Of a stretch of DNA of 64,000 nucleotides, positions 1-11,355 are shown piece after piece. Both the position numbers and the translations under genes were made by a program. Position 1 is the stretch's first letter. Every line of letters starts with the position of its first letter. The notes beneath the pieces were generated by a model. The model searched no databases. It was not told the DNA's origin and saw only the letters and a program-made list of their open reading frames with translations. This DNA is from Fonsecaea monophora (lineage: Eukaryota > Ascomycota > Eurotiomycetes > Chaetothyriales > Herpotrichiellaceae), in the NCBI RefSeq assembly GCF_001642475.1, contig NW_019174038.1, forward strand, positions 1 to 64,000, given 5' to 3'.

Positions 1-37
<37 letters not shown>
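1..37. repeat. (CA)n dinucleotide microsatellite
   Basis: Uninterrupted CA repeat running off the left edge, about 18 units visible. It is followed by a purine-rich GAGA/GGGA tract to about position 78. A simple-sequence repeat with no coding content. Confidence 0.97.
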
Positions 38-40
<3 letters not shown>

Positions 41-651
41 CGCGAGTGGATAGGGAGAGAGGGAGAGGGAGGGGGAAGAAAGACCCATTGAGGCCATGTA
101 CGAGTACTCGGTAGCTATCGTTAGCTTTTTCCTTTGTTTGTAATAGTGAGATCTCAGAGGGAGGTTTTTTTGCTTTTGCGTGTAACAGAGACAAGAGAGA
201 GAGCCAATAGTCAGATGGTTCAGATAGTCAGACAATTTAGCCAGTTTGGTAAGAGAGAGAGAGTAGCCAGTCTATCAATTCAGTCATTGAGTTGTCGAGG
301 TATTGAGTCATATGAGTCGAGTATTTGCTTTGACTTATCCAGGTTACGTAGCTGGTCTGGTCTGGTTTATGTTGGTAGGGAGGTAGATAGTAAATCAGTC
401 GCAGACGAAAGAATGCCCTTAGGGGAGAATGAGTCCGAGAAGCGATGAGATGATGAGCCAGTGAGGCGCTGGCGCTGAGGTGGTACGGAGTACATCAGCG
501 TGTAGTAGAATATGTAGCATGTATGTACGCCAAAGTCACCCCCTTTTTTTTTGCTTTTCTTTCCCCTTTACCCCCTATCCTTACCCCTACCCATCCCTCC
601 TCTTGATGTTCTAGGGGTAAAGCCTCAAGCTTCCCTTATCTCTACATCTCT
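38..651. other. Intergenic stretch, 3' side of the P450 gene
   Basis: No supportable gene. Purine-rich low-complexity sequence (GAGAGA, GTAGCC/AGTCAGTC-like tracts) grades into a pyrimidine run at about 540-600 just beyond the P450 stop codon. Open frames here have no recognisable motif or splice structure. Confidence 0.7.
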
Positions 652-2618
652 TCAAGACTCAGACTTGCCTCGCCACTTGAATCGCACAATGACGCCCGAC
701 TGCTTCCAGAACCAGGCCGCCTCTGTCTTCCATGTCGGCTCGCTCGACGCCCACTCCATGTCGAAATGGCGCAGGATTTGCGGGATGAACTTGCCCATCT
801 CGAGAATGGAGATGTTCTTGCCGATGCATGTGCGCGCCCCGGCGCCGAACTGAGCGTAAGAAATAGAGACGTTAGTACTCGTACTCGTACTCATAAGTCC
901 TGGGGAGAACAAGGAGAACCAGGCTGAGAAGACAAGGGGGGAAGCGGAAAAGGCAGTCAAAGATAAAGATAAATACCGCGAGAAAGCTGCGATCCATCAG
1001 CTTCGAGTGCTCAGGCGACGCGTCGAGCCAGCGCTCGGGCCGAAACTCGTCTGCGTCTTCCCCAAAGACGGTCTTGTCCATCTGGATGACGGGCGCCGTG
1101 ATGCTGACGTTGGTACCACCGGGGAGATAGACGCCGCAGATCGTGGCGCCCTCGGCTGGCACGTACCGCTCCAGAGGAAAGGCGACGCCTGGATGCAACC
1201 GCATAGCCTCTTTCATCACGGCTTGTCTAGAGGAGAACTTGAGCGTCAGCAACAGAACTCGCCTAACAAGTGATGCTGACGTACAGATACGGAAGCTTCA
1301 GACATTCCTCGTACGTTATGTAGGCTGACAGCTGTCCATTTTTCTCGGCCGCGTCAATTTCTGCCACGAGTTTCTCGTACACTCGAGGCGTCTTGACAAG
1401 GTAGTAAAAACATGCGCGCAATGATACCGCCGTGGTATCGGAGCCGGCAATCTGTCCCCAAAGTCAGCGATACATCCACGTCGCAGTCGCCGGATGACCC
1501 AACAATATTGTTGGACAGATGGTTCATCATGTCTCTGAACGGGATCTTCCCATCTTTGGCCTCCTTCTCCCTGAGCTGGGCAAGGAAATCTGTCCGGCCT
1601 GCTTTCTCTCCCTGGTTGTCGTATCCCGCGATCTCCTCTTCAGTGATCTATCGGCAACACTTGTTAGCTCTGTGAAGACTCAGTCGTTGTCGATGCGAGC
1701 CACCCTACCTTCAGGAACCTGTACAAAGGATCGGGAATTTGTGGGAATAGCCACTCCAGGGCTCGCACGACGTTTCTGTTTCCAAGCAACCAGGGATGTA
1801 GTTCGGGATACTGGCCGATGATCTTGACGTATTGGAGAACCCCATCACTTGAGTATTACTTGTCAGTCCCGTCTAGTGTAGACAACGCTGGATCGGATTC
1901 CGAGTAAACCCAGACTTCCGTATAGCGAGCAGAAAACTCACAGGTCTCCGATCATGTTGTTGATGTCGCGGCGTTCCTCTAGAAACCCAAAGCGTCGTTG
2001 AAATGTCATGCTGGCAATGACATCGAAGGCGTACCACTGAACCCAAACCGAGAGGTCAATCGGCTGACCCTCGAGATCGCGCATGGCGTTGATGAAGATG
2101 CTGGTGCACTCGTCCGCGTAAGGCTCATAGTTTCGCATGTTGGTCATTCCGAACAACTGAGCAACGGGCCTCTTCAAGTTCCGGTGCGCAATGGGGTCGC
2201 GCTCGGTGAAGACGCTGGGCATGACTTTACCCTGGTACCAAGGACTCATTGTGTTGTAGAACTCAGTCTGTGCCGATCGTTAGTTGTATTCCCATGGTCG
2301 ACTCTGACTTGACAGAGAAAGTACCTTGAAAAACTTGCTCCCAATCCCATAGATCACAGGAATCTCGGACGGGTCTGCGACCGAGACATGATTCGGACCC
2401 ACGCGCACAATTGGGCCGTAGTCTTCATGGACCTTTCTATACTCGTCGGGAGCCTTACCTCCGGCGACGAGAGACAGACGGTAAAGACGGGAGAATCGAG
2501 CAGACAGGGGACCTGGCAGCTTGCGGAGGCCTGGTCGAAAAGCTAAACGAATGCAATCAATACAATATGCGACAAAGATGGCGGAGGCCACATAATAGAT
2601 CGTGGGGAGGAAGTCCAT
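652..2618 (-). CDS. Cytochrome P450 monooxygenase (pisatin demethylase/benzoate hydroxylase-like), 7 exons
   Basis: Haem-thiolate monooxygenase, expected at the ER membrane with NADPH-P450 reductase. Coding exons on the minus strand: 2618-2325, 2267-1942, 1847-1709, 1647-1504, 1451-1285, 1226-977 and 849-652, giving 505 aa. An N-terminal hydrophobic anchor (about residues 5-22) is followed by the proline hinge KLPGP. The I-helix reads AGSDTT (303-308), the K-helix ExxR is E363-R366, FRPERW ends at 423, and the haem loop FGAGARTCIG starts at 441 with Cys448 as axial ligand. All key residues are present, so the enzyme looks intact. The intron-4 donor (GTTGGG) is weak, but it is the only choice that restores the I-helix in frame. 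The FFK-TEFYNTMSPWYQGK region resembles the pisatin demethylase/benzoate-hydroxylase group as I know it. Substrate unknown. The SDR and BVMO that follow suggest a shared pathway. Confidence 0.93.
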
Positions 2619-3316
2619 CTGAAAACCTGGGGGTGTCGAAGATGATGATGGGTTTCTGTAGACTCGACTTCTTCCTCGTCCTCTCCCATCCTCGAAGCAT
2701 TCGCCGCGTAATGCCTTTTATATGGTCAGACGCTGCAAACAATATGTCCCACCGCGCCAGGCGGGGCGGGAATGCGGGAACCCATGTGTGGGGAAAGTTT
2801 GTCCTCGTCGTGTCTGAAGGTTGGCAGTTTTAACAGGGTTGTGCCCACCTGAAGTTGTGTTCCTCGTACGGTTTGACGGGCCCTACAAAGTCAACGGTCA
2901 AGTGGGAAACCGAGTGTGAGCCGGTCACATGTATCTGGGGTTGGTTCAAGCAGGTCTCGGTCGAGAAACAACGGGTCCATTGGAGGCCCTGCACGATCTG
3001 GAATCATCAAATAGCGGGCATATTCATCCCACCCTTTGATGTGCAGGCTATGTCATCTGAAGTATGAGTTGATGTAATACTAAATGGGCAACATGAAGAA
3101 ACCACTTTGATAGTGAAACACGCGTCGCGCTCTCGCTTGAACGCGTTGGTGCGTTGCTCAGAAATGACGTCAATGCCCAAACGGGAATGGCGAGGCTCTT
3201 AGGCGGTGGACGGTGCTTCTTCACCTTTATCAGAACATCAACATCCATCAACGTCCATCAACCATCATGATCCTCACTGACTGTCCCATCTGTTCACGGC
3301 AACTCAGTCTCCCTGA
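2619..3316. promoter_or_regulatory. Intergenic: P450 promoter and SDR 3' flank
   Basis: About 700 bp between the P450 start codon (2618, minus) and the SDR stop (3317, minus). It must contain the P450 promoter. I see no gene and no convincing TATA box. Confidence 0.6.
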
Positions 3317-4263
3317 TCACACGCCTCTTGCCTTGAGTGCAGCCTCCAGTTTGTTCGTCATAATGTACTCTGCCTCCGCGTCTCCATATTCAGGCTGCTT
3401 CCTGTAATGTATCTTATCCACACTACATTCTGCTACTTGTCCGGACAGGGAGTCGTCTTCTGCAAATCCCATGACTGCCCGCACAATGGTTGACCTTGGT
3501 GTCACGTATTCAGGCGGGCAAACAGACATCAGTACCCCCGTCAACCCCGTATCAACAAGTCCTGGACAGATACAATTCACCGTGATGGGCTCGCCGACAA
3601 TTCTCAGGCGTTTGGCCAGTGCGCGAGTCAATCCCACAATGCCATGCTTCGCTGCAGTATAAAGAGGGATGCTATCTCCTGGATACAATCTGCATAGGAC
3701 TGGTAAGTGCTTGAATTGAACCAAGACGAGGAATACCGAAGGCCAGTGCACGCGGCGGGCCAATGAATCAAAACTCACCCACACATGGAGGACGTGAAGA
3801 CTATCTTGCCCGCTTTGGATGGGTTCTGTCGGAAGAAGTGCAGAGCCAAATAGGCACTGTAGACCATGGCATTGAGGCAAATATCGATCACCAGCTCGTC
3901 GGGCTTCGCAGGGATGCCTGGCAGGTTGGGGAGAAACTTGGTCGCAGGGGCTAAGAAGTCGATCCTATCACCGATGCCCGCATTCGCAAAAACGAGATCC
4001 AGTCTGTGCCATTTGTCCCAAGTCTGAGCAAAGGCTTTGGCCTGCGCTTCATAGTCTGTTACATCGGCCTTGATGAACGTGGTCCTGTTCGGGTCAAAGC
4101 TAGCTTCCACGGCTGAGATGGACTTTTCGTTGAGATCGACAATGGTCAAGTTCCAGCCTTTGGCAGCCATCTCTTGGGCGACTGCCAACCCCATCCCGCT
4201 GGCTCCCCCAGTGATGTAGGCCACTGGCGCCGAAGATCTCGCCGCATCGCCGTTTGCAGCCAT
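3317..4263 (-). CDS. Short-chain dehydrogenase/reductase, NAD-type, 2 exons
   Basis: Classical SDR oxidoreductase for an alcohol/ketone couple. Exons 4263-3779 and 3689-3317 (intron 3690-3778, GTGAGT...CAG) give 285 aa. The nucleotide-binding motif TGGASGMG is at 18-25. An aspartate (D43) ends beta-2, which favours NAD(H) over NADP(H). NAG is at 94-96, and the catalytic triad is Ser158/159, Tyr172 and Lys176 (YTAAK). The splice joins ...SSMCG to LYPGDS..., placing Tyr and Lys at the correct spacing from the Ser. Overall it resembles the 15-hydroxyprostaglandin-dehydrogenase-like group of fungal SDRs. It lies between a P450 and a divergent BVMO, so oxidation of a P450-made alcohol to the BVMO's ketone is a reasonable inference. 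Substrate not determinable. Confidence 0.93.
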
Positions 4264-5040
4264 GTTATGTTGCTTGTGTCTAGAGGGTCGGTCGGTGGGT
4301 CAACAAAAATGCCTGGACTACTTCTTACTGCTGTTACTACCCGACTACCCGACTTGTTCGCTCTTCTTATACTACAACTAGGAATTGATTCGAGTCCGAA
4401 AGAACGACATAACCAGCATCAGCAACATCGCGACCCCGCGTTAGCAGCAGCAAGGAACCCCCCTGGGCTGTTGCAGGCCTGACTCGTATCACCCTGACTA
4501 CCGAGGAAGGACGTTTTAGGAAATCAGTCGGAGGGCACAACAGCATCCACGTTCGGGTCAAAAGACCAATCTTGAACAGCATCACATCATTCGCGACGTG
4601 TGTGTTTCGCAGTCTATTTCCCTTTTGATACTCATGCAGACCTCGGTAGCTCAATGAGCTCTGCAACCCAAAAGTCAAATGCGGGGGATTTTGGGATAGC
4701 CGCCATTGCTCCGCGGTTCAAGACCGTGAACCTACACAGTCATCTCGTATTGGGTGCCTGTCGTTTCGTACAGCCTCTCCGGCTCGAACACGGTAATACG
4801 ATTCGGGCCCGAGTCGTTGACAACCAAATCATATATATTTCGGCCCGACAGACCAACCCCTTCTGTATGCGTCTCTATCATGTCAAAGCAGTCTATCCCG
4901 GGCGACTCGTAGATAGATTGACGAGAAACATCCCCTGCCACTGTTAACGGTGACGGGCGAATCAGTAACCCACACGTTGCGAAAGTATTGATCTGTGTTC
5001 TGCAAGATCAGACATTTGTCAACAAGAACCAGCCGCCAAA
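4264..5040. promoter_or_regulatory. Divergent promoter region between SDR and BVMO
   Basis: 777 bp separate the two start codons, which face away from each other, so both promoters lie here. One CTCCGCGG (NirA-type consensus CTCCGHGG) occurs at 4709-4716. A single 8-mer of this kind is expected by chance at this window size. No clear TATA box, no gene. Confidence 0.6.
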
Positions 5041-7059
5041 ATGGCTGAAGTCAAGATCCTTGTCCCGTCTGATCTTCTGGGTCCCAAGCCCCCAAAGACG
5101 ACACTCGAATCTGACATCTCATTGGCCTCCAAACCCAATGACCTGCCCTTCGACCCCGAGGCGCTAAAGCGCAAGTACATGGAGGAGCGTGACAAAAGGC
5201 TCGAGTATGGCCAAGCGAAAGGTGGCATCGACCAATATCGGCTTGTCGAGCACGGTGGGCCATTCGCGCACTACCTCAAGGACCCTTGGGTCGAGCCCGG
5301 CTTCAAACGAGATCCGGTCGACGAGAAAGTCGACGTCATCATCATCGGTGGCGGATACGGCGCTCAGCTCGTCGCCGTCCGCTTGATCGAGGCGGGTGTC
5401 ACCAACTTGCGGATCATTGAGAAGGCAGGTGACTTTGGAGGTACCTGGTAAGCCTGTATCCCGCAGGACTGCTGCAAAATAGTCCACAGAAAAGAAGGAC
5501 TGCTCTCTGATAATTCATACACGGTCGATAGGTATTGGAACCGGTACCCTGGGGCACAATGCGACATCGAATCATACATTTATATGCCCCTCCTCGAAGA
5601 ACTCAACTACATGCCGACCGAAAAGTACGCCCGGGCCAATGAACTCCTGAAGCACGCTGAGATGATAGGGCGTCGCTGGGGCTTGTACGACAAGGCGCTG
5701 TTCCAGACAGAGACGCACAGTCTCGAGTGGGATAAGAAGACTGCCTTGTGGACGGCAAAGACCAACTGGGGCGATACCATCCGGGCAAAGTATGTCATCC
5801 CAGCCGCTGGACCTCTGCATCGACCCAAGCTGCCCGGTCTCCCGGGGATCGAGTCATTCAAAGGCCATTCCTTCCATTCATCTCGATGGGACTATAACTA
5901 CACTGGCGGTGATACCACGGGGAACCTACACAAGCTCTCGGACAAGCGTGTAGGTATCATTGGCACCGGTGCGACTGCCGTCCAAATCGTGCCTCATCTA
6001 GGTAAATGGGCCAAGGAGGTGTACGTGTTCCAGCGGACGCCATCGTCAATCGACGTGCGCGGCAATCGCCCCACCGACCCTGAGTGGGCCGCCTCGCTAA
6101 AACCAGGCTGGCAAAAGGAGCGCATGGACAACTTCAACATCATCGTCAATGGCGGGATTGCGCCCGTCGACCTCGTCAAGGACGGCTGGACAGACATCCT
6201 CCACAAGCTCCTCGCACGTTGGCAGCCCACTATAGGCGACGAGCCGGCGGACCCGGAAAAGGCTGCCGCACAGCGCCAGATCGCAGACTATGAGAAGATG
6301 GAGTCCGTTCGGGCGCGGTGCGACGAGGTGGTCAAGGATCCCGTGACGGCGGCGGCGTTGAAGCCGTGGTATAACCAGCTGTGTAAGCGACCATGCTTCC
6401 ACGACGAATACCTCGACACATTTAACCGGCCCAACGTGCACCTGATCGACACGGCGGGCAAGGGCGTCGAGGCCATCACGGAGGAGGGAGTGGTGGCTAA
6501 CGGCCAGCTGTACGAGCTCGACACGCTCATCTACGCGACGGGCTTTGAGCTGGCGACTGAATGGAGTCACCGGTCGAACATGGAGGTGACAGGCCGCGAC
6601 GGCAAAACCATCACGTCGTGCTGGAAGGACGGGTCGCGCACGCTGCACGGCTGGACGACGCGCGACTTCCCCAACTGCTTCTGGGTGCAGATCGTGCAGG
6701 CCGCGCTGTCGCCCAACTTCTTGCACGTCACGGGCGAGCAGGCCGAGCACCTTGCCTACGTGATTGCCGAGTGCGAGAAGCGCGGCGTCCGCACCGTCGA
6801 GCCCACCGCCCAGGCCGAGGAGGACTGGGTCAACACCATCCTCGACATGGCCAAGCTGCGCGCCGAGTTCCTGGCCGGTTGCACCCCGGGCTACTACAAC
6901 AACGAGGGCACGCCGAACCCCGCGGCCGCCAAAAACGCCAGCTACGGCGGCGGCGCCCCGGCGTTTTTGAACCTTTTGAGAGAGTGGAGGGCCAAGGGTG
7001 AGTTGGAGGGATTGGACTTGAAGTATGAGAAGGACGTGAATGGCGTGAGCGCGTCGTGA
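5041..7059 (+). CDS. Baeyer-Villiger monooxygenase (class B FAD monooxygenase), 2 exons
   Basis: FAD- and NADPH-dependent enzyme that inserts one oxygen next to a ketone to give an ester or lactone. Exons 5041-5447 and 5532-7059 (intron 5448-5531, GTAAGC...TAG) give 644 aa. The roughly 95-residue N-terminal extension before the FAD fold is typical of the longer fungal BVMOs. The FAD Rossmann motif GGGYGA is at 103-108, with Ala in the last Gly position. The BVMO motif GGTWYWNRYPGAQCD spans 133-147 across the splice junction. The hallmark FKGHSFHSSRWD is at 245-256, and the second (NADPH) motif GTGATA is at about 280-285. All signatures are present, so it should be active. The 3' half is strongly GC-biased, creating long antisense open frames that are not genes. 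Divergent from the SDR gene. Confidence 0.96.
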
Positions 7060-8296
7060 CGCTGGTGATTGACGGCATTTATTCACCATGTATTCGTCGT
7101 GGTGGCCGGTGGTGGTAGCGGATGACGTTGGTGTTGGTGATGGTGTCTGATGCATCCGTCCTCTCCACCTCCCTCTCCACCATTCATTCTTCAAGCATGG
7201 CCTTGACCTTGACGACAAACCCATTGATTGACTGATATATTGCTCCATAGCTCTATGACTCCGTACATATCTATTCTATAGTTTCGCCCAGATGATCTTC
7301 TATACGAGTATAAGACTTTCCCCCTTCTCACCTCTGCCGCCGCAATAGCTCCTTTGTTGCAGCGACGTAGAATCGCCATGTCCTGTCCCGTCCCATCCCA
7401 TCCCACCATCCCCTGCCTCCTGTCCCAAGTTACGCTAGGTCAGTGCCAGACAATCTTCTTGAACCGACCAAGCCAGGTTGGTGGCTGGAAAGCCCAGTCA
7501 AGATACATTATTAAGCAAGGTAGGAGGAGGAGATTTCACGCAGTATGTCTGGCAATATGTACATACGAACATACATATGTAGGTAGGTAGGGCTTGGGTC
7601 AGTACTCGACAAGGGCGATACGATTCCCAGTCCAGAGAAGGGATATTGCGACTTGACTTGACATGACTTGACTCGCCGCAGCGCGATGAGCTAGAAGGTC
7701 CAGAGGTCAGATGGCACAGGGTCGAGATTTGTCATTAAGAATAAGAAGAATAAGAACTGTTACCTATGTACCTGTACTTGCACGCACAAGGGGACTGGAT
7801 GTAGATCTCTCCATCTGCTTTTTCGGCGAGATTTCCAGATGATAATTATGACTTGTTTGTATAATGCCTCGATTGGGACAGGGGATGTGTTTGATGAGTA
7901 ATGCGCCGCTCGTGCGGGCATCACTGGGACTGGCAGACTGGTTGTCGGACGATTCTCGCATCTCTCGAATCTCGAGCTGCACGATGATGTCGATGCTTGG
8001 GGTCAAGCGACACATGACGACAGAGGCCGAGTTTGCGCCGACAGTGTAGTTCTGGGGATTGGATTGGCTGTGTCGACGCGGGAATTAATGCCCTGGTCGT
8101 GCTGGGACCCTGCGAATGCTCTGAATACCCTGGATGTGCTGGGATTCTCTCCCCCATGGGGAGCGTGTATAAAAATGCTCTGGACCTGTGGGTTTTGGCC
8201 ACCGTCACAGAAGTGGAAAACATCATTAACAAGAAAGGCATCCAAGTCAGATAAACCAACAATAACAACAACAAACATCCAAACAGCCAAACATTC
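7060..8296. other. Intergenic stretch with AT-rich repeats and the promoter of the duplicated-motif gene
   Basis: No supportable gene. Contains TACATA/GTAGGTAG simple repeats (about 7555-7590) and a TTGACATGACTTGACT tract (about 7655-7672). A promoter-like region upstream of the small gene at 8297 has a TATA box at 8166-8175. Confidence 0.6.
8166..8175 (+). promoter_or_regulatory. TATA box of the duplicated-motif small gene
   Basis: GTATAAAAAT lies about 125 bp upstream of the start codon at 8297. It is preceded by the palindromic CCCCCATGGGG-like element (about 8151-8161) and followed by an AC-rich leader (AACAATAACAACAAC). Good agreement with a strong fungal core promoter; no transcript data. 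Confidence 0.55.
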
Positions 8297-8813
8297 ATGA
8301 ATCCCGTCAATTCTAACAACTCATCGACCCATCAGAGGTCGCCTTCGAGCTCCAGCCTGCCAGCACCACTGCAAAGTCTCGTTGACAAGGCAGAGAAGGA
8401 GAGAGACTTGTACGAAGATCCTTGGGGTCGGATGTAAGTGCCTCTGATAGTGGCCTCATGGCGTCTTCCCTGCATATTGGTCCATCTACTAACGAGGGTT
8501 GCGAATATAGTCCAGGTTCAGAGCCTTCAAATCAAGTCAACCAACCAAAGAAATCCAATCAAGAACAAGCCAACAGGAGATCACTCCTCAAAAAGCCTCA
8601 TCTGCCAGCCTCGTTGCAGCGACTTGTGGACAAGGCCGAGATCGACAGGGAGGTGTATGAAGATTCGTGGTCTTCTCGAATGTAAGCATCGGCGCTCGCG
8701 AGTCTTTTTTTGGTGGTCGCATTACTGATACATTCGCGTATAGTCCACGAGCCTTGGGCTGGGGAAAATATGGCAAGAAGCAAAACACAAAGAAGCCGGC
8801 GACGAAGGCTTGA
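8297..8813 (+). CDS. Small unknown protein with an exon-encoded tandem motif, 3 exons
   Basis: Not recognised. Exons 8297-8433, 8511-8681 and 8744-8813 give 125 aa. Introns are 77 and 62 nt; the first has a textbook TACTAAC branch point at about 8487. The protein contains two copies of one motif: residues 21-47 (LPAPLQSLVDKAEKER... ending WGRIP) and 77-104 (LPASLQRLVDKAEIDR... ending SSRIP). The shared core is LP-x2-LQ-x-LVDKAE-x2-R-x2-YED-x-W, then RIP. Both introns interrupt the same Ile codon at the same phase (AT|T), immediately before the Pro. The repeat therefore matches the exon unit, which indicates exon duplication. The C terminus is basic (WGKYGKKQNTKK...). No signal peptide, membrane segment or Cys. 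A small charged intracellular protein, probably helical around LVDKAE. Function unknown. Confidence 0.82.
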
Positions 8814-10433
8814 GAAGAAAACAGCCGAATGAGTAAAACCTCGAGCGTCATGGCACCAATACTCCCTAACCACTCTTGCAACGAGTGGACAGCTGTCACG
8901 AACCAAACATTAATAATGTGGTGAAAGAAGCAAACAAGTCGAACAAAGACAGGGTGGACTCACTACTGGCGCTATTCTCAGCAGATTGAAGCACGACGCA
9001 ATCTCAACGCTGATCGACAGGACAGGGATTCTGCCACCATCTTACCTGTAGCCAGCTTCAGGACGCTTCCAAGGCAGAAAGCCCCGAATAAGTGGACTTG
9101 AAAGGGGTAGCCTTTGGTTCGCTCCTGTGTATAATATTAATGACCCAGTGTTATCTCCAATAATTCCTCCTGAGCGTTATCAGGTGTAACGTTAGTCACA
9201 GGTTGGAAGTTGAACAAGGTTGAAGCTTCCAGTAGCATCATTTAGTAGCGACCGTGAGACGGTACAAAGTACGGCAAGGCAATAAAGTCTGCTGGTACGT
9301 TGTCCGTCTCGGAAGACTTCCACGAGAGGGCGTGGAGAGTGGCTGGACGATTGGTAGCGCCACACATAGGGAGCGTCACGACGTTGCGCTGAACGATCCT
9401 TGATGTGGCTGTTGTCCCTTACCTATTTGCGCTCGTGGTAGCTTGAATCAGCGATGCGAGATCAGTTGGACTTCAGTCCTGCAAGTCTAACCTCCTTCTA
9501 TCACTGTTCGAATTGACTGCAGCCACCAGAGACTCTTGGCGGTCCTGAAAGGGTGCGCGCTTCGATTGTTCGGCGAACTACGATCGGTGGCCCGGTCGCG
9601 TGTCCAGGGAGAAATAAGTCAAAAGTCTTAGCCTCTCCCAAAAGGTTAGAACAGTATTTTCTTCTGTAACTTACACACCTTTCTGGAGCCATATCAGTAG
9701 CGACTAGCCTGTGAGTATTCGACTTGTAGGCCGATCCTATCAATGGGATGAATAACAAGAGGAATGAGATCAATCGCACAGCTTCGAACAAACTTCGTCA
9801 GTGCAGTTCGGGCACCCACCACCCGACAGCGCTTCGAGGCTGGTCTACTGGAAAAGGTAGACCCCGTGAAACCCTTTGGATCGGCAAAGGCAGCTGAATC
9901 GACCAAGGCCAGGCCCCGAACACACATCTTTCGGCGTCCATGGACTCTGAGATTCGCTATAGACGGTCCTCTCACCTTATAATTCGTGACCTAGCATGAT
10001 GCCAAGGCGTAAGTCTATTCGTATGGTGCCGACTGTCCGGAGAAATTCTATCACCAGGTCTGGAACGTGAATCGGCCTCCAGAAAACGTTTGATCCACAA
10101 GAGTCCAGTCAAGCATTCTGGCCGAGTTAAGCATTCTGGGCCGTGTCTTTGATCGACATGATAAATTTCTGTGGCAACTCTTTGAGTTCCGAGGCTCGAC
10201 ATGCTTGCCATGCATCAGGATTCATGAGGGCTTCAGTTGACAGTGTCGGCTCGCGTAATCACAAAGCATGGCTGATGAAGGTAGTAGGAATTTCCAATGC
10301 TCGATGTTGGAGAAGGGTCACAACCGAATCGAGTAGCCGCGAACTTGGGCTCGATCCATCCAATGGTGCATATTGTCCTCAAATTCCAACAAACATCAAG
10401 GTGTCGACGCAACCTCGTACATGTTTCTGCCAT

Positions 10434-10441
10434 CTCCGAGG
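10434..10441 (+). promoter_or_regulatory. NirA-type site CTCCGAGG upstream of the ammonium transporter
   Basis: Exact match to the NirA/NIT4 consensus CTCCGHGG, about 1,030 bp before the transporter start codon. One match in a few kb can arise by chance, so this is suggestive only. Confidence 0.3.
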
Positions 10442-10790
10442 GCAATTCTAAATACTCATTCGTTCTCATGACAGACGAACCGCAAGTCTCTCAGACGGAC
10501 TCTTGACCAAGAACTGCCTGTCAAAGTACCAAGACCATCGGGCGTTGAACAAGCGAAATTCGACTGCCGGGCCGTGTGCGGGTGCAGAAGGGGGGAAGGG
10601 AGGAGGAGGATGGCCGTGGGGAGGACGGCTCTTTCTCCGGCGTCGGCGCGTGCGGTTGGTGATCGTGGCCAGCGTCGTTTGGCCTTGACAGCAACACAGA
10701 GCTGTTCTTGAGGATGTTGTCTCCACATTGACAAGACAAAGGAATGTTGTTGCAAGGTGACAAGCGCTTCAAGATCAGTCAAGCATCCTG

Positions 10791-10876
10791 CTTATCCCGA
10801 AAATGGTCGTTGCTATTGGCCTGTTGGGGAGAGATACGAAGCTTGGCACATGTCTTGGCGAGGCTCCACTGATAAG
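10791..10876. promoter_or_regulatory. Pair of GATAAG (AreA/NIT2-type) sites upstream of the ammonium transporter
   Basis: CTTATC at 10791-10796 (GATAAG on the minus strand; preceded by G rather than A, C or T in that orientation only if read strictly) and TGATAAG at 10870-10876 on the plus strand. They lie about 600-680 bp upstream of the start codon, 80 bp apart and in opposite orientation. AreA-family GATA factors activate ammonium permease genes during nitrogen limitation in moulds, so the position fits. Binding is inferred. Confidence 0.5.
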
Positions 10877-11349
10877 AGCAAGGCACCAAGGCCCGCAAGG
10901 CTCGCTAATCTTACAACCTCAGCTACAAAGTTGGGTGCCGGGCAATCAACCACGAGGCGTATTCAGGGGGCCCTGCGAACCTATTTGATTCAGTTATTTG
11001 CATCGCCTTTGCTCTCAGCCAATCTCCGCCCTCGACGCTTCTCTATCAACGGGGCCAAGCCTCAGGATCACCATCCTCAACTCGGCTCCCTTGGCCCGTT
11101 TGAGGCAAGGGCCGCAAGCCTTCCGTGTCAATGGGATCCAGAATTAAAAAAAAAGAACACTCGTGCTTCTCGCTTCGCAGTCAGACACAGTACGGGTACA
11201 GGACTGGTGGGTGTCTTGACAACTTCAAGAGCAATGGATACTTTTGGACTGTGGGATTTAGCGTGGAGGTGATCTGGCAACGGAATAAAGTGCCACGCGC
11301 ATTCTCGCCATGGTGGACTCTGGTCCCGATATCCGTTAACCGCCCCAGG

Positions 11350-11355
11350 TATATA
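11350..11355 (+). promoter_or_regulatory. TATATA core promoter element of the ammonium transporter
   Basis: TATATA lies 114 bp before the start codon and is followed by a pyrimidine-rich leader (CTGCCCTGC...TCTTCTCTCC), a usual start-site context in filamentous fungi. Confidence 0.5.

Noticed and set aside
134..448. 104-codon open frame at the left end
   Set aside because: Purine-rich low-complexity sequence next to a microsatellite; no motif.
4709..4716. CTCCGCGG in the SDR/BVMO promoter as evidence for nitrate control of the oxidative cluster
   Set aside because: A single 8-mer match is expected by chance at this window size, and no GATA cluster accompanies it.
6097..7248. 383-codon open frame antisense to the BVMO gene
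   Set aside because: It lies over the GC-biased 3' half of an intact BVMO. Composition and position are explained by third-base G/C bias, and no motif is visible.
10757..11272. 171-codon open frame upstream of the ammonium transporter
   Set aside because: No motif, composition unlike a protein, and it overlaps the promoter region with GATA sites.
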